Shown: positions 10,451-20,775 of the stretch, one piece after another
Layout of the letters: every line of letters starts with the position of its first letter
Numbering within the stretch: the stretch's first letter is position 1
Assembly (NCBI GenBank): GCA_947034895.1
Contig: OX344762.1
Coordinates: 15,356,760-15,420,759, forward strand
Direction: 5' to 3'
DNA from: Rhytidiadelphus loreus
Lineage: Eukaryota; Streptophyta; Bryopsida; Hypnales; Hylocomiaceae
DNA length: 64,000 nt
Translations under genes and position numbers: made by a program
Notes under the pieces: generated by a model
Databases searched by the model: none
Told to the model about the DNA's origin: nothing
Seen by the model: only the letters and a program-made list of their open reading frames with translations

Positions 10451-11846
10451 ATGGAGCAGCTAGACAACTACGACTACTCCAAAACAAGTCATCATCTCCA
10501 ACCATTTGAAAATCCCATTCCCGATGAGCCATTCATTACAGAAATGGAAGAGACATTTGGGTCACTTTGGGACTTCAAGGATCATGTTCCAAATTTGACA
10601 TTCGGCGTCAACCAATGGAAAAACTATGTGTACATACGCTTCCGTATACAAGGGAAGACAAATTACACTCCCCTGAACATCAAGGAGAAAGTTACCTTGA
10701 TTGAAGAGCACCAAAAAAACTACGTGGTGATCGTTCTCCGTGAAGTTGATGACAATGGAAAACATCTGGATCACTGTCACTCCATTGTCATCGACGTCAA
10801 TTCACAGAAAGGTAAATTTGACCTGGATAACTTGATGACATTCCTCGAGGGGTCTCAAATGGAGTCCTTGAATGAAGATTTTGAGAAACAAGGTTATATG
10901 CCATGGAAAAACAACACAGCAAAGTCAAACGCCTCTCGGCTTCGTCTGATTTTCCAAACGTTGGATCGCTATGCGTTGGCAAACGTTGAACAAGCACCAA
11001 TGCTGGGACGACCGTCAGCAGGACTAACAAGACTGACAGCGCCATCCAACGCCGGCGGATCCGGAACGAGAGCTAATCGTCCTTCTCAGGCACGATCCGA
11101 GCCAAAAAAGAGAGACACGACCCATTCAAATGGAGGTGAATCGAGTCGCAAGAGAAAGAAAAGTCTCCCTGGTGATATTGTTGGGTCTGGAAGCTCCGGA
11201 TCTGGGCTAACGACCAACTCTGCCGGAGCAAAAGAGCGACTACCAGAACACGTGAAGTTCGCGGCCATTCAGAGGAACTTTTGGTCCGAGCATAAGGACT
11301 GCTTTCTGCAGGAGATGCAGTCCGTAACCGTTCACATTAAGCAATGCATTATCGCATGCAATCAATATGTGATCCAGACATTGCAGAGAGACATAGTGGA
11401 CACAATGAAGAAGGAGCTCATTCAATTCATTGATATGAAGCAAAGGCAAATACTTTTATCTTACTCATGTCGATTCTAAGAAGCAGTTGCTGAAAGTCAA
11501 GCTCAAGAACTGGGATGACATTAAAAATGGTCAATTCATGATTATCAATGGCCAACATAGTGTAACAACTTCAAAAGAACTTCAAATTCAAGGCTGTGGA
11601 GAAGAGCGAAGAGTCCAATTGCAGACGTGGGATGCTCTCATTGTGTGGTCTCTGGATTACAACAAACTTAGGAACATCTCGAAACACTACAACTGCACAA
11701 ACCATTTCGATCACGCTCAATCGACTTGGGGGAACCAAATTATTGCCTGCCGCAATATCTGGAAGACCTAAAAGCGACCAACGGACGAAAAGGATGAGGC
11801 CGTCCACAGGAAGAATAATGCATTATTCAATGTCCAAAATTATAAG
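10451..11846 (+). pseudogene. DGQHR/ParB-like protein, N-terminal exon (decayed)
   Basis: The ATG at 10451 opens a frame containing WDFKDHVPNLTFGVNQW, then a Ser/Lys-rich linker with SSRKRKKS (possible nuclear signal). Near 11450 a one-base shift moves the frame to VDSKKQLLKVKLKNWDDIKN, then GQFMIINGQHSVTTSKEL, WDALIVWSLD, ISKHYNCTNHFDHAQSTW and GNQIIACRNIW. The INGQHSV core in this setting resembles the DGQHR/ParB-like fold of prokaryotic DNA-partition and DNA-modification proteins. A TAA at 11769-11771 interrupts an otherwise good frame that runs on to NNALFNVQNYK and a donor at 11847. The frameshift and stop make it a pseudogene, or a TE-type copy. The similarity is by eye only. Confidence 0.6.
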
Positions 11847-12068
11847 GTATAAAATTCAGGTCATTCCATGTATCGTCGAGTCGATGATACTCTTCATTGA
11901 CTTTTGATTTGTAATTCTTTACTGATTTCGATTGTTAATAAACGGATTATCTAGGTCTTCTCATATAATTTCTCTACAAATGAAACACATAAACTCGCTT
12001 GATGGTATCATCAAGCCGATGATACTAACAACTATTTTCCATCACTATTCTAACGTCTTCCTGTACAT
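11847..12068 (+). other. intron with two 19-bp palindromes and a damaged acceptor
   Basis: Donor AAG|GTATAA at 11847. Palindromes lie at 11871-11889 and 12006-12024, and the second runs into GATACTAAC, a good branch-point word. The reading frame resumes at 12069 (AVQKFIDAVVEQF) just after CTGTACAT. The sister intron at 13405 ends CTGTACAG, so the acceptor AG seems to have become AT here. Length 222 bp. Confidence 0.55.
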
Positions 12069-13404
12069 GCCGTGCAAAAATTCATTGACGCAGTCGTCGA
12101 GCAATTCCAAAATATAAATCCAGAAAAAGACAGCACTTAAATCACTGGAACATCAAATCTGAAAAATGAAATTCAGATTATAACCTTGCCGGACGAGCTG
12201 TTTGCTCATTGGGAATCCTTCCTTACGAAGCATACGGCTGGAGAGTTGATCGACCCAGTTACTATAGAACCGTTCAACGCCAGCAAGGGGTTCAAGATGA
12301 AGAATATGGCATTGAAGAGGAAATTCTTCAAACACTGCAGCCAATTCACGGACATCGATTTTGGAGTATTTGCCGAACACCTTCTCGGCACTACTCCAAA
12401 TTGGAAGGCCTTCTATCCGAAAGTCTCTGTTTCAAGAACGAAAATACTGATTTTGGACAATCTCTCACATGTAGATTGGGTCGAAAGAAGAAAGCGCAAA
12501 AAAGTTGTGCTTCAGGACTTAATGGATGTCAAGAAGTCTCTACACTTTATAAATGCTGGTGGAGACGTTATTGACGAAACATGGATGTCGTGGAAGTTGC
12601 GACATCGGTTTACCTCGGCTTTGTGGGATTTTCTCATTTCTCATCCCAAAGCTGAGTACTTCAAGAAGTGACTTCGAAATGACGCTTGGACAAGGCGAGC
12701 GAAGGACCTTGAGCAGCAGTTTCCAGAAGTTTTGCATATGTTCACCTAGTTCATGAAGTTAAAATATCAACTTCCGAAACCAATTGGGGGAATACAAATT
12801 CAAGGGATTGACATTCAAGTGAAGGCAATGGTAGCAAGCACAGCGTACCAGTATGAACGCTGTGAAGTAAACCTGGCTATTCTTGATGTCAAAGAAATTC
12901 CAAGAGCAAAGCCATCGAAGAATGTGAGCTCTATCAATCCCTTCATGACCTTCCTCGTGAATAAACTAAGTCCCAAAATGTCAGAGCCCAATATTTGGCT
13001 CTTCATTTTGCAAGACAAGGAGGATGTTAAAGATGCAACAGTTTTTGCATCTTCGCACATGGAGCAATACGAGAAAGTATTGAACACATATGTTCCGAGC
13101 CGAGCAAAGATGATAAATAACGCAACCGATCATGGTACTGCTCCGGACATGCCTTTATTTTTCTTATTTAAGAAAAGTAGTGACTTCGCCAAATCCTCAT
13201 GGCACGTTGATGAAGCCCAAGTATGATACGCCACCTAACTGCATATATCATTTGGAGGTCTCAAAAAATACGGAGGTCAAATGGAGAATTGAGGCAAGCA
13301 AACTCCGAATGGAGTTTTACCTAGACATTCTACGAGATTTCGCGAAACCAAACGAGAATGTTCTAGGAATTTTTTCTGGCCTAAAGTTCATGCTTGCGTC
13401 CAAG
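12069..13404 (+). pseudogene. beta-class DNA methyltransferase-like segment (decayed)
   Basis: One frame runs from AVQKFIDAVVEQF through LPDELFAHWESFLTKH, ILILDNLSHVDWVERRKRKK and MKLKYQLPKPIGG to DEAQV, broken by TAA 12138, TGA 12669 and TAG 12747. A shift near 13210 leads into YDTPPNCIYHLE and WRIEASKLRMEFYLDIL, then NENVLGIFSGLKFMLASK. The order matches amino-methyltransferases with motif IV before motif I. CEVNLAILDVKEIP occupies the place of the LxxxDPPY loop, PNIWLFIL the next strand, and VLGIFSGLKFMLAS the place of VLDPFxGSGTT. DVK replaces DPP, so catalysis is unlikely as written. ParB-like domains joined to methyltransferases are known in prokaryotes and phages. Homology is inferred from layout, not from a search. 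Confidence 0.5.
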
Positions 13405-13570
13405 GTGAGAACTAACTGCTTATCCTCAACTTGAGGATAGCTATTATTGTGCATTAATGTTTGTATGTGAGCTGAATATCGTCGATTCGAGGATAACATT
13501 AGTTGATCTCATGAATAATAATTCTGCTTATTTACTAAATAGTTTCATGTACTTGAATCTGTCTGTACAG
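13405..13570 (+). other. phase-0 intron with two 19-bp palindromes
   Basis: Donor CAAG|GTGAGA at 13405, acceptor CTGTACAG at 13570, 166 bp. Exons on both sides are in the same phase and join MLASK to MSGAFFYGFVNQEEAKP, restoring the expected continuation after methyltransferase motif I (strand 2, ending FYGF). Palindromes lie at 13421-13439 (a perfect dyad) and 13477-13495. Confidence 0.75.
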
Positions 13571-14937
13571 ATGTCTGGAGCATTTTTTTATGGTTTTGTT
13601 AATCAAGAAGAGGCCAAACCATATCTGAGGATTGCAAAGGTAGCGGACAAAATGGATAAAAATGATTTTCTTTTCTCAAATTCTCCCTACTCGCTTTCTT
13701 ACAAGAAACCGCCCACACGGGAACTAGTCTCCGCGGATATAGATTTACTACAATCGCCGCCAATGATGCTGAATTCACCACCACAAGATTCATTACTTGT
13801 GCATCGGGAGAGGGATTTTGTTGGTCTTCATGTCGCTTCTGACCCTAGTGTTGAAGGAATCAACGAGTTCGGAACTAATACGTTCCAAATTCATACTTGG
13901 AGGACATCTCCTCGTGTGCCCAGTATTCCGGACTTGACTCTCCCATCTTCATCGCATCAACCTATACATGAGGAGGAGGATTACGAGACGGACACTTATT
14001 ACGCGAGGCAACATCTAGGGGATGCAGCATTGTCCTCGGGTGGACAAGGTCCTCAGGGTGAGGAGGACACTGTAATGGAGGCTGCGGTAGATGTTCCCGC
14101 TGTCCAAATGGCGGCGATTCCCGTCATTGACCTCAGTAGTGATGAAGATATTGATCGTCCTTACTCCTCAGACGATGAGGAAGAGGACAACAATGGACCT
14201 CCTCAAGTAAGCAAGACAAAACCACTTCTCTTGCCTTCCGGAATCGTGGTAAAAATTGAGAAGGATTACTAGCAGAAGGACAAAGAGAGGCAGGATCGTA
14301 GAATTGCTTGAAAGGCTGAGAGGGAGGCACGTGAAAAGGAGCTAAAGGAAGTAGTTGCCAGCACTGCGGAGACGAAAGCTGAAATGCAGAAGCTCCAACA
14401 AGAGTCAAAGGCGCAGATGCAGAAGATGCAGGAGGAATCACAAGCGCAATATTTGGCTCTCGAAAGTCAAGTTGCGGAGCTTTTGCAGGCGTTGAAGCCG
14501 CAATCAAGCCAATCGCTAAGCCAACCATTGCCTGTCGACTCTCCTGCAACATCCGCTCAGGTTCCGGTCTCGGATGAGGTTCCCTCATCCTCTAGGTTGC
14601 CTTATCCTTGAATCAAGGATAAGTCTCATGTAGTGCCTGCTCCTGTGGAAGATGTTATCGCCAACACACCAGCATCCCAACTTCCAAGGCGTCCGTCTCC
14701 AGATTGACAAGCTTTTGAAGTTGTTGTTTCCATAAATGTGGATGTCAGCCCTTCCGGAGTAGGTGTGCGTGACAGACAGACTTATCATCGAGGCAATGAT
14801 AGAATTGGAGCATCAACAGCACCCAATGTCGTTGCCGCAGTGGAACCTGTCCCGACTTGTGGAACATCTTTCGACTCTCTGCATGACAATCCCTCGCCAA
14901 TGTCAGTTGATGAGGAGAAGGTCGACTACAAGGCTAG
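13571..14937 (+). pseudogene. C-terminal tail of the same gene: acidic, SUMO-interaction-like, coiled coil
   Basis: The frame begins MSGAFFYGFVNQEEAKPYLR and passes a Pro/Ser-rich part. It then contains IPVIDLSSDEDID, a textbook SUMO-interaction-type motif followed by acidic residues. After a TAG (14270-14272) and a TGA (14309-14311) the same frame gives a Lys/Glu/Gln coiled coil (AEREAREKELKEVV, MQKLQQESKAQMQKMQEESQ) and a Ser/Pro tail with further TGAs at 14609 and 14705. At 14937 a solo LTR interrupts it. Across the LTR the frame continues at 19091 for 45 more codons (SDNDMRYKREGPQ ...) to a TGA at 19227-19229. An alternative is that 14597-14819 is a third intron (GT donor, AG acceptor), which would remove two of the stops. 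Confidence 0.6.
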
Positions 14938-16198
14938 TGTGAGCCCCAAATTCGTCACTTGGGACTCATTGTTTTCTTTTTTTTAGTTTATTACAAATTA
15001 AGGCATAAAGTACTACAAAAAGCCCAAAAAATAGTGTAGAACCAAAATAGGTATGTCACGTACCAGTATAGCATTTGGTCATAAATAGCCTTTTATCCAT
15101 AGATTACCCATAAAACCCACTTGTATATAGGTTAGAACCTGTAATTAGTAGGAAACAATAGGGCTACTGGGAACTTACCCAAAATAGCCCAAACCTAGTG
15201 CATGTGACCATGATAGGCTAAATTAGTCTTAGGAGAGTTAGGGGGGTCCCCACGTAAATCTCCAAAGATGGGTTCTAGTTTCCCCATTCCACCGACGAAA
15301 CATTAGGAATCCAAATTGTTAGCTTGCAAGTGTTACTTGTCCCAGACAGGCCGCATGGAGGAATCCGCAGCCGCTGGATAGTGTTCTCGGATCTGGAACA
15401 TGTTGGGACATCCACGGCAAAACCTATTCGCCAAGATTCCCTCACATGTGAAAGATTCCCTGACTGCCGGTGATTCAACCGAAGTCAGTTTTCACCTCGC
15501 CACCAATTGTGTACCAGAATAGCCTAAGACTTGGCACGTGGCTTAGGGGACTCCATGAGAGGTTCCCCAAAAAGTCTCGGTTTTTTCTGATCTCCAAAGG
15601 ATCTTTTTCCGAGCAGTCAACCGCCAAAGGCCACGTTGGGAAATTCATGGAAAATACCCAGGCTGCGGTAAAATCTCACTAAAAATTAGACTAGCATCTT
15701 TTATGTTAATAACGCGCCCCGACAAATTTCATGGTGTTCCAATAGCGGGAAGTAGCCGAAACTGACAACATCCCCCTAATTAATAATTACGGCAGGATCT
15801 TTGCGGGGTTGACCGGCGTCTCGGGAGCGTACGAAGTTGGAACGAAGACATCAAGGAGCCTTTTCTTACTCCCTAGAGCCTCCCCAACAACCCTAGCTAG
15901 TTACCCAAGCCAAAAGAGGTAGACCCCAAAAGTTAGGTTTTTACCCTTTTAATTGGCTCCAGTTGGCACTAGTTTCCGATGGGATTTTTGTGATAGAAAT
16001 AGGGGGTAGAGGGTCCCTTAGGCTAAAAATGGCATTCTGAAGCCATTGGCGCAATCCATTTGCAATTCCGAGATAAACTCCAAAAGTTAGAGGTTAGGAC
16101 CAACGTAAAACCCAAAATTAGGTGAAAATCTCAAATTTGGATGAAAATCCGGATGGATGAGGTTACTTGTCGAGGGGGGGAGTGGGCCCTTGGAAACC

Positions 16199-16205
16199 TA
16201 TAAAA
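16199..16205 (+). promoter_or_regulatory. LTR TATA box, copy 1
   Basis: TATAAAA in CCTATAAAAGGGGG, 1.26 kb into the LTR and at the same offset as in copy 2. The downstream CCCTTCTCYCTCCC and GTTTTGGGTCCGTGG are conserved in all three young copies, as expected of a retrotransposon core promoter and start site. Confidence 0.7.
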
Positions 16206-17039
16206 GGGGGCCCTTCTCTCTCCCAAAACACCCCCAATACTTGTTTTGGGTCCGTGGATCCAAGTTATCTTGGCATTTTTGGCATTTAGGCCAAAAGAAC
16301 TCTACGGTGTTTTCGGAGCACTTTTGGCTCCCGTTGTTGTTCTATTTACAGCTTTTGAAGGTTCTTGGAGTCCTTCTCGTTCACTTGTACTTCGTGTGTC
16401 TTCTTTGAACATCTTTTGGTCACATTTGGAGAGTTCTTTGTAAAGTTGTCTTGTGTCGTGCATTAACCCCGGAGTAACCCCCCACCGTACCTTGGCGATG
16501 CCGCTTTGGGGGGCCTTTGGTGCATAAGTCCCTTAACGTTATTGTCTTGCGTGTACGTGTGCCTTGGAAGTAAGTTCTAACCATAGTAAACCCCTTCTTT
16601 GTTGTTGACGAGTGGACCCACCCTTCGGGGGACGGCGAAGCTTTGACCCTATGATCCCTTAGTCCTAAAGAGTGTGTTAAAACGAGTCCTAGACGGTGGA
16701 GCTTTGAACCCCAACCCATTGCAAAGTCCTAAAGTCGGTGTTAAAACCGATTCTACGGCGAAGCTTTGGACTCCGGTAGGTCTAAGTTCCAAAGTTTAGT
16801 TCCCAAGACTTTCTTGGGAAAAATTAAAGTTTAGCTCCCAAGATACCCCTAGGTGGTAGAAAGGCGGAAGAAACCCCCCGCCATAAGATAGCTTGGTCAA
16901 CATCCAAGTTCTTTCCCCAACGGCGAAGCTTTGACTTCAAACACATCAAAATTAGTCTAGCTTTTGTTTTACCTTGACCATAATCAGTAACATCCAGTTT
17001 AGTTTTTAGTTAAGTGGGTTCCCATACGGGAACCCGAGG

Positions 17040-17300
17040 TTAGGGAGGGAGTGTAAAAACCAAGGCCAGCCAGCCAGGACCCCAGCCAGCGGACCCCAGC
17101 AGCGGGCGACCCAGCCAGCGGGCAACCCAGCCAGCCGGGCAACCCAGCCAGTGGGCAACCCAGCAGCGGGCGACCCAACAACGGGCGACCCAGCAGTGGG
17201 CACCCAGACAGTAGGCGACCCAGCAGCGGGCACCCAGACAACGTTCGGAGGGGGGGTTGGCCAGGGCTTCGGGGGGTTGGCCAGGGCTTGGGGGGGTTGG
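17040..17300. repeat. minisatellite in LTR copy 1, GCGGGCGACCCAGCAG-type
   Basis: Short GC-rich units (CCAGCCAGCGGGCAACCCAG, CAGCAGCGGGCGACCCAG), then GGGGGGTTGGCCAGGGCTT three times. It starts about 2.1 kb into the LTR. LTR copies 2 and 3 hold unrelated tandem arrays at the same offset. Confidence 0.8.
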
Positions 17301-18249
17301 TCCAAGGGTTTTGGGGAGGTAGAGAGAAAAAAAAAAAGATCAAAACAAAACATACATCCAAGGGGGGGGGAATCAGTCAAGAGGGGGGGGGGAAAGAGAA
17401 AGACAAGCTCCAAGCGGCGCCCTGCAAACCACATCCTCAACCTCTCAAACTAAACCTCACACAATGATGACAAAATTAGGAAGGGGGTAGTTATAGGAGA
17501 GGAAGAAGGGAGAGACGATAAATAGTGTTGCGTCATAGGATTAGGTAGGAAATCTCAAAAGCTTCTTACAACCATTAGGAAAGAGATTAGGATGACACCA
17601 AAATGACGACGTAAGAGAATAGGTGACTCTTCCATTAGATTAGCGTCATATGGTGTAAGGTCTCATTTAAGGGGTTGGTAGGAATAGTGTTGAAGTAAAA
17701 GAAAAAGAGATAAGGAGAAAGGAAGGGACCATTAAGGGTCTTTAGAGTGTACTACTTCGCCAAGGACTAAGCCGTAGGCATTTTACTACTTCAATATACG
17801 TGTCGTCTATGGAATACGAGCACGCGGCCGGAGGTATGGAGGAAAAGGTCGCGCATGCCAACATCGATCAGGTGAGTCAGTAAATTAATCCCCAGTGTTT
17901 TTCTTTTAATTTGTGCTAAATTCTGTTAAGTAGTGATTAATGTCGATTAGCAAATAGGAATTAGGGTGGACCTTAAGTTTCGACATAGAAGTTTATCGAT
18001 AGGGCTAAAAGGATCTAAACCCCTTTCATACATAGAAGTTGACCGTAAAAGCAGCCAAATTAGAGTAGGATAGGATAGGAATTAGATTACAAAACAAGGT
18101 AGAACAGGATAAGATAGGACTAGGGATTAGTAACCGTTAGGGTCAAAATTCAACCAAGAAGTTAAACATTAGATGAGGACAAAATAATCCAATTAGGAGT
18201 TAAGGTTAAAGTAGCAAATCAAAATTACCTTAGGTGATAAAGACGTAGG

Positions 18250-18760
18250 GTCAAGGATAGAACGTAAAAAGATAAATTAAATTAGAAGATTAAATTAGAT
18301 TAGAAGATTAAATTAGATTAGAAGATTAAATTAGGAAAAAAGATAAATTAGATTAGAAGATTAAATTAGTAAAAAAGATAAATTAGATTAGAAGATTAAA
18401 CTAGGAAAAAAGATAAATTAGATTAGAAGATTAAATTAAATTAGGGGATAAATTAGATAAAAGATAAATTAGATTAGAAAATTAAATTAGGAAAAAAGAT
18501 AGATTAAATTAGGAAAAAAGATAAATCAGATTAGAAGATTAAATTAAATTAGGGGATAAATTAGATAAAAGATAAATTAGATTAGAAAATTAAATTAGGA
18601 AAAGAGGATAAATTAAATTAGGAAAAAAGATAAATTAAATTAGGGAAAAGATAAATTAGATTAGAAAATTAAATTAAGAAAGAGGATAAATTAAATTAGA
18701 AAAAAAAAGATAAACTAAATTAGGGAAAAAGAGAACTTAGATTAGGAAAAAACCCAATCA
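18250..18760. repeat. AT-rich tandem block, unit GATTAGAAGATTAAATTAG
   Basis: About 20 units built from AGATAAATTAGATTAGAAG and ATTAAATTAGGAAAAA. It is present only in LTR copy 1, so this part of the LTR differs between copies. Confidence 0.85.
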
Positions 18761-19229
18761 ACTTAGGAAACCATGGAAGGGACTTAGGTAATCCCTCCTC
18801 AGCCTTAGGAAAGGTCAATTAGCCTCAGATTTCCATAGATTAGGATAGATTCGGTGGTAGTTCGCATAGGTTGCCATTAGGGGACGGTTAGCCCGAACTA
18901 TTCCCTCGCCGATTGGGGGCGACTCCATTGTCACCAGCGGAAACTAGGAACTTAGTAAAGAAGATCCATTGCTTGGAAGGCACAATGGACCTATGCTTAG
19001 TCACCCGTTAGGTTAGAATTTAGTTAACCCCTAGAACCTGGTTGTGTCCGATTAATTACCAAGGGTGGGGAATTAAGCGCCCACAGCTAGCGACAATGAT
19101 ATGCGGTACAAGAGGGAGGGCCCTCAGGTTCAACAGCTATGGAGGGGGTTGAGCCTTAGGCGGCTGAATCCACTCAGGTACAGCCCTCTGACCCTTACTA
19201 TTTTGATTGAGTCCAAGATAATAATGTGA

Positions 19230-19711
19230 ATCAGTCACGATTGTCTGGTGTTGGTGCTGCCTGCAATTCTCTGAGTAGTGTTGAATCTCATTTCTACTCA
19301 TGCTGCTTGATAGGATGGTGTGGCTACTTTGTGATTTTTAAGCGCAGATGGAGACCCCGTCTATAAGTCTGTTCTGCCTCTTGAAGTAGTATAATGTAGC
19401 ATAGTTTTGAGTGTATAGTTTTATCAGCCGATAAAAGAAATGTTTTCCGTTTGTATTGTGTAACGTATATTAATAAAATATGCAAATTTCAAAACATCTA
19501 GTGTTCGTCGGTCTGATGAAATTTTGCTTTCGATGTTTGGTTTCTCAACTCGAAAGAATCTATAGCATGCAACATCTATTGCCATTGAAAACTTTATCTA
19601 ACGAACGACCGTAGTTGCTAAACAAAATTCAATGCAAACAACCGATTTTTGGCTCTCCCTCTACTGCATTGTTACAAGTAACCCCATTTCTTTGTTGTCA
19701 TGCTATGATTA
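19230..19711 (+). terminator. probable 3' region of the DGQHR/methyltransferase-like gene
   Basis: Follows the last in-frame stop (19227). It holds a short inverted repeat TTTTATCAGCCGATAAAA at 19419-19436 and an AATAAA at 19472-19477, compatible with a plant 3' untranslated region and poly(A) signal. The remaining 200 bp up to the phosphatase-like exon look intergenic or intronic. Confidence 0.4.
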
Positions 19712-20555
19712 GGTAGAAACAGAGTGCGGAAGAGAGATTGTGCCGAGGAATGTGCCCTTATTAGTGCCTCCAACGCGGAGGAAGTGGTTGAACATTGTCT
19801 TCGACTTGAATGGGGTCCTCTGTCAAACCGCCATGAAGTCTTATGCTGATAAATTTAGGCCCTACCGAGTCGAAGACAAAGTTTTGTGTCATCGGAATCC
19901 CACCATTATTGGACCCAAGGCGGTATTCGCTCAGCAAGATCTGGGTGAATTCCTCCGACAAGTTTCGGCAATCACTGACAACGTCGTGGTTTAGACCATG
20001 ATGTTGAAACGTAATGCGGATCCCATCGCCAAACACCTATTTGGTGGGTGCAGATCGCCCTACGTTGTCCTAGGACAGGAAGAGTGCACCAAGATAGAGG
20101 TCTCACCCGGACAGTTCTTTCATCAATAGGCCAAAATGCTGTGTTTGAAAGTTCTTTCCAAGACATTGTTTAACAATAGTAGCGGGACCACTTCGTTTAC
20201 CGCGGACAACACCATTCTCATTGACGACTCTCCGGATAAGAGCGTCTGTAATGAGTATGGTAATGCCATTTTCTTAGAAACGTGGAGCCATGACAAACGA
20301 AGGGACGACGTGCTCTTGGGATAGCTCCTGCTGTGGCTCTGTTGTCTAGATGCGAATTGCGATCCTAGCCAGTTGCAGCGATACGTCGAAGAAAATAGGA
20401 TTGAAAGGAATCCTCTATCGACGGGTGACGACCGCTTAGAGCAGATCATTGGCGGAATGAGAGAGTCCTCGAAGATGATGGATTCCCGATTTGAGCTTCC
20501 TGGGATAGAAGTGGTCATAGAGAAAGGGCGACATAGGAAGTATGCTCTTGTGTAG
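19712..20555 (+). pseudogene. FCP1/NIF-type HAD phosphatase-like protein (decayed)
   Basis: The frame VETECGREIV ... opens after an AG at about 19710. It has RRKWLNIVFDLNGVLCQT, then LGEFLRQVSAITDNVVV, MLKRNADPIAKHLFGG, the motif DNTILIDDSPDKSVCNEYGN with NAIFLETWSHD, then LDANCDPSQLQRYVEENR. This is the order of an FCP1/NIF (CTD small phosphatase-like) HAD domain. In the first motif DLNGV replaces the usual DxDxT, so the second catalytic Asp is Asn. Three in-frame TAGs (19992, 20127, 20322) disrupt it; the one after DNVVV probably replaces Trp. There is no ATG at the start, so upstream exons are missing or spliced. Family call good; function lost in this copy. Confidence 0.75.
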
Positions 20556-20775
20556 ATTTGTTGTCTCCGAGGATTCATACTTTTTGTTGACCTTCTTTTG
20601 TATCTTTAAGTTTTTGTACATAATATATTGAATTTACATTTGACTCACTTGATTCTCATGTCTTCTGATCCGAAAATATCTTTTTGTGGCTATCAGTTAG
20701 TCTTTGTTTTCATTGATATTGAAGTTGTTCGTTTCTCGTGAAAGGATATTAAACGTACGCTTGTGGAATCTATAG

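Larger units (their letters stand above)
9521..14801. repeat. eleven dispersed copies of a 19-bp palindrome, consensus TATCRTCGAGTCGAYGATA
   Basis: Copies start at 9521, 9597, 9701, 9927, 10381, 11871, 12006, 13421, 13477, 14604 and 14783. Each is exactly 19 bp with an odd central base. Copies at 13421 (TATCCTCAACTTGAGGATA) and 14604 (TATCCTTGAATCAAGGATA) are perfect dyads that changed both arms together. The pairs 11871/12006 and 13421/13477 lie one pair per intron. The 9521-10381 copies lie in the non-coding region upstream of the first recognised exon. The 14604 and 14783 copies lie in the frame of the C-terminal tail or in an unrecognised intron there. I found none elsewhere in the window. 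Their function is unknown: they could be a binding site for a dimeric protein or an RNA hairpin. Confidence 0.85.
14938..19085 (+). mobile_element. 4.1-kb solo LTR, copy 1 (target duplication GCTAG)
   Basis: Starts TGTGAGCCCC and ends GCGCCCACA, with the 5-bp duplication GCTAG at 14933-14937 and 19086-19090. Two more copies of the same LTR lie at 39969 and (inverted) 44934. No primer-binding site, gag or pol is present, so it is a solo LTR left by recombination. It carries a TATA box, a GC-rich minisatellite and an AT-rich tandem block. Repeated GGCGAAGCTTTG motifs lie at 16633-16925. It interrupts the tail of the DGQHR/methyltransferase-like gene. Confidence 0.9.

Noticed and set aside
9521..14801. 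CRISPR-like array interpretation of the 19-bp palindromes
   Set aside because: Spacing runs from tens to more than a thousand bases, the copies lie in introns and non-coding DNA of a eukaryotic gene, and there are no regular spacers.
14597..14819. A third intron in the C-terminal tail
   Set aside because: GT and AG fit and two stops would be removed, but the stretch itself reads as coding-like in the same frame, so I left it as an alternative and not a feature.
17006..17440. Overlapping Pro/Gly-rich frames on both strands near 17.0-17.4 kb
   Set aside because: They are produced by the LTR minisatellite and polypurine runs, not by a gene.
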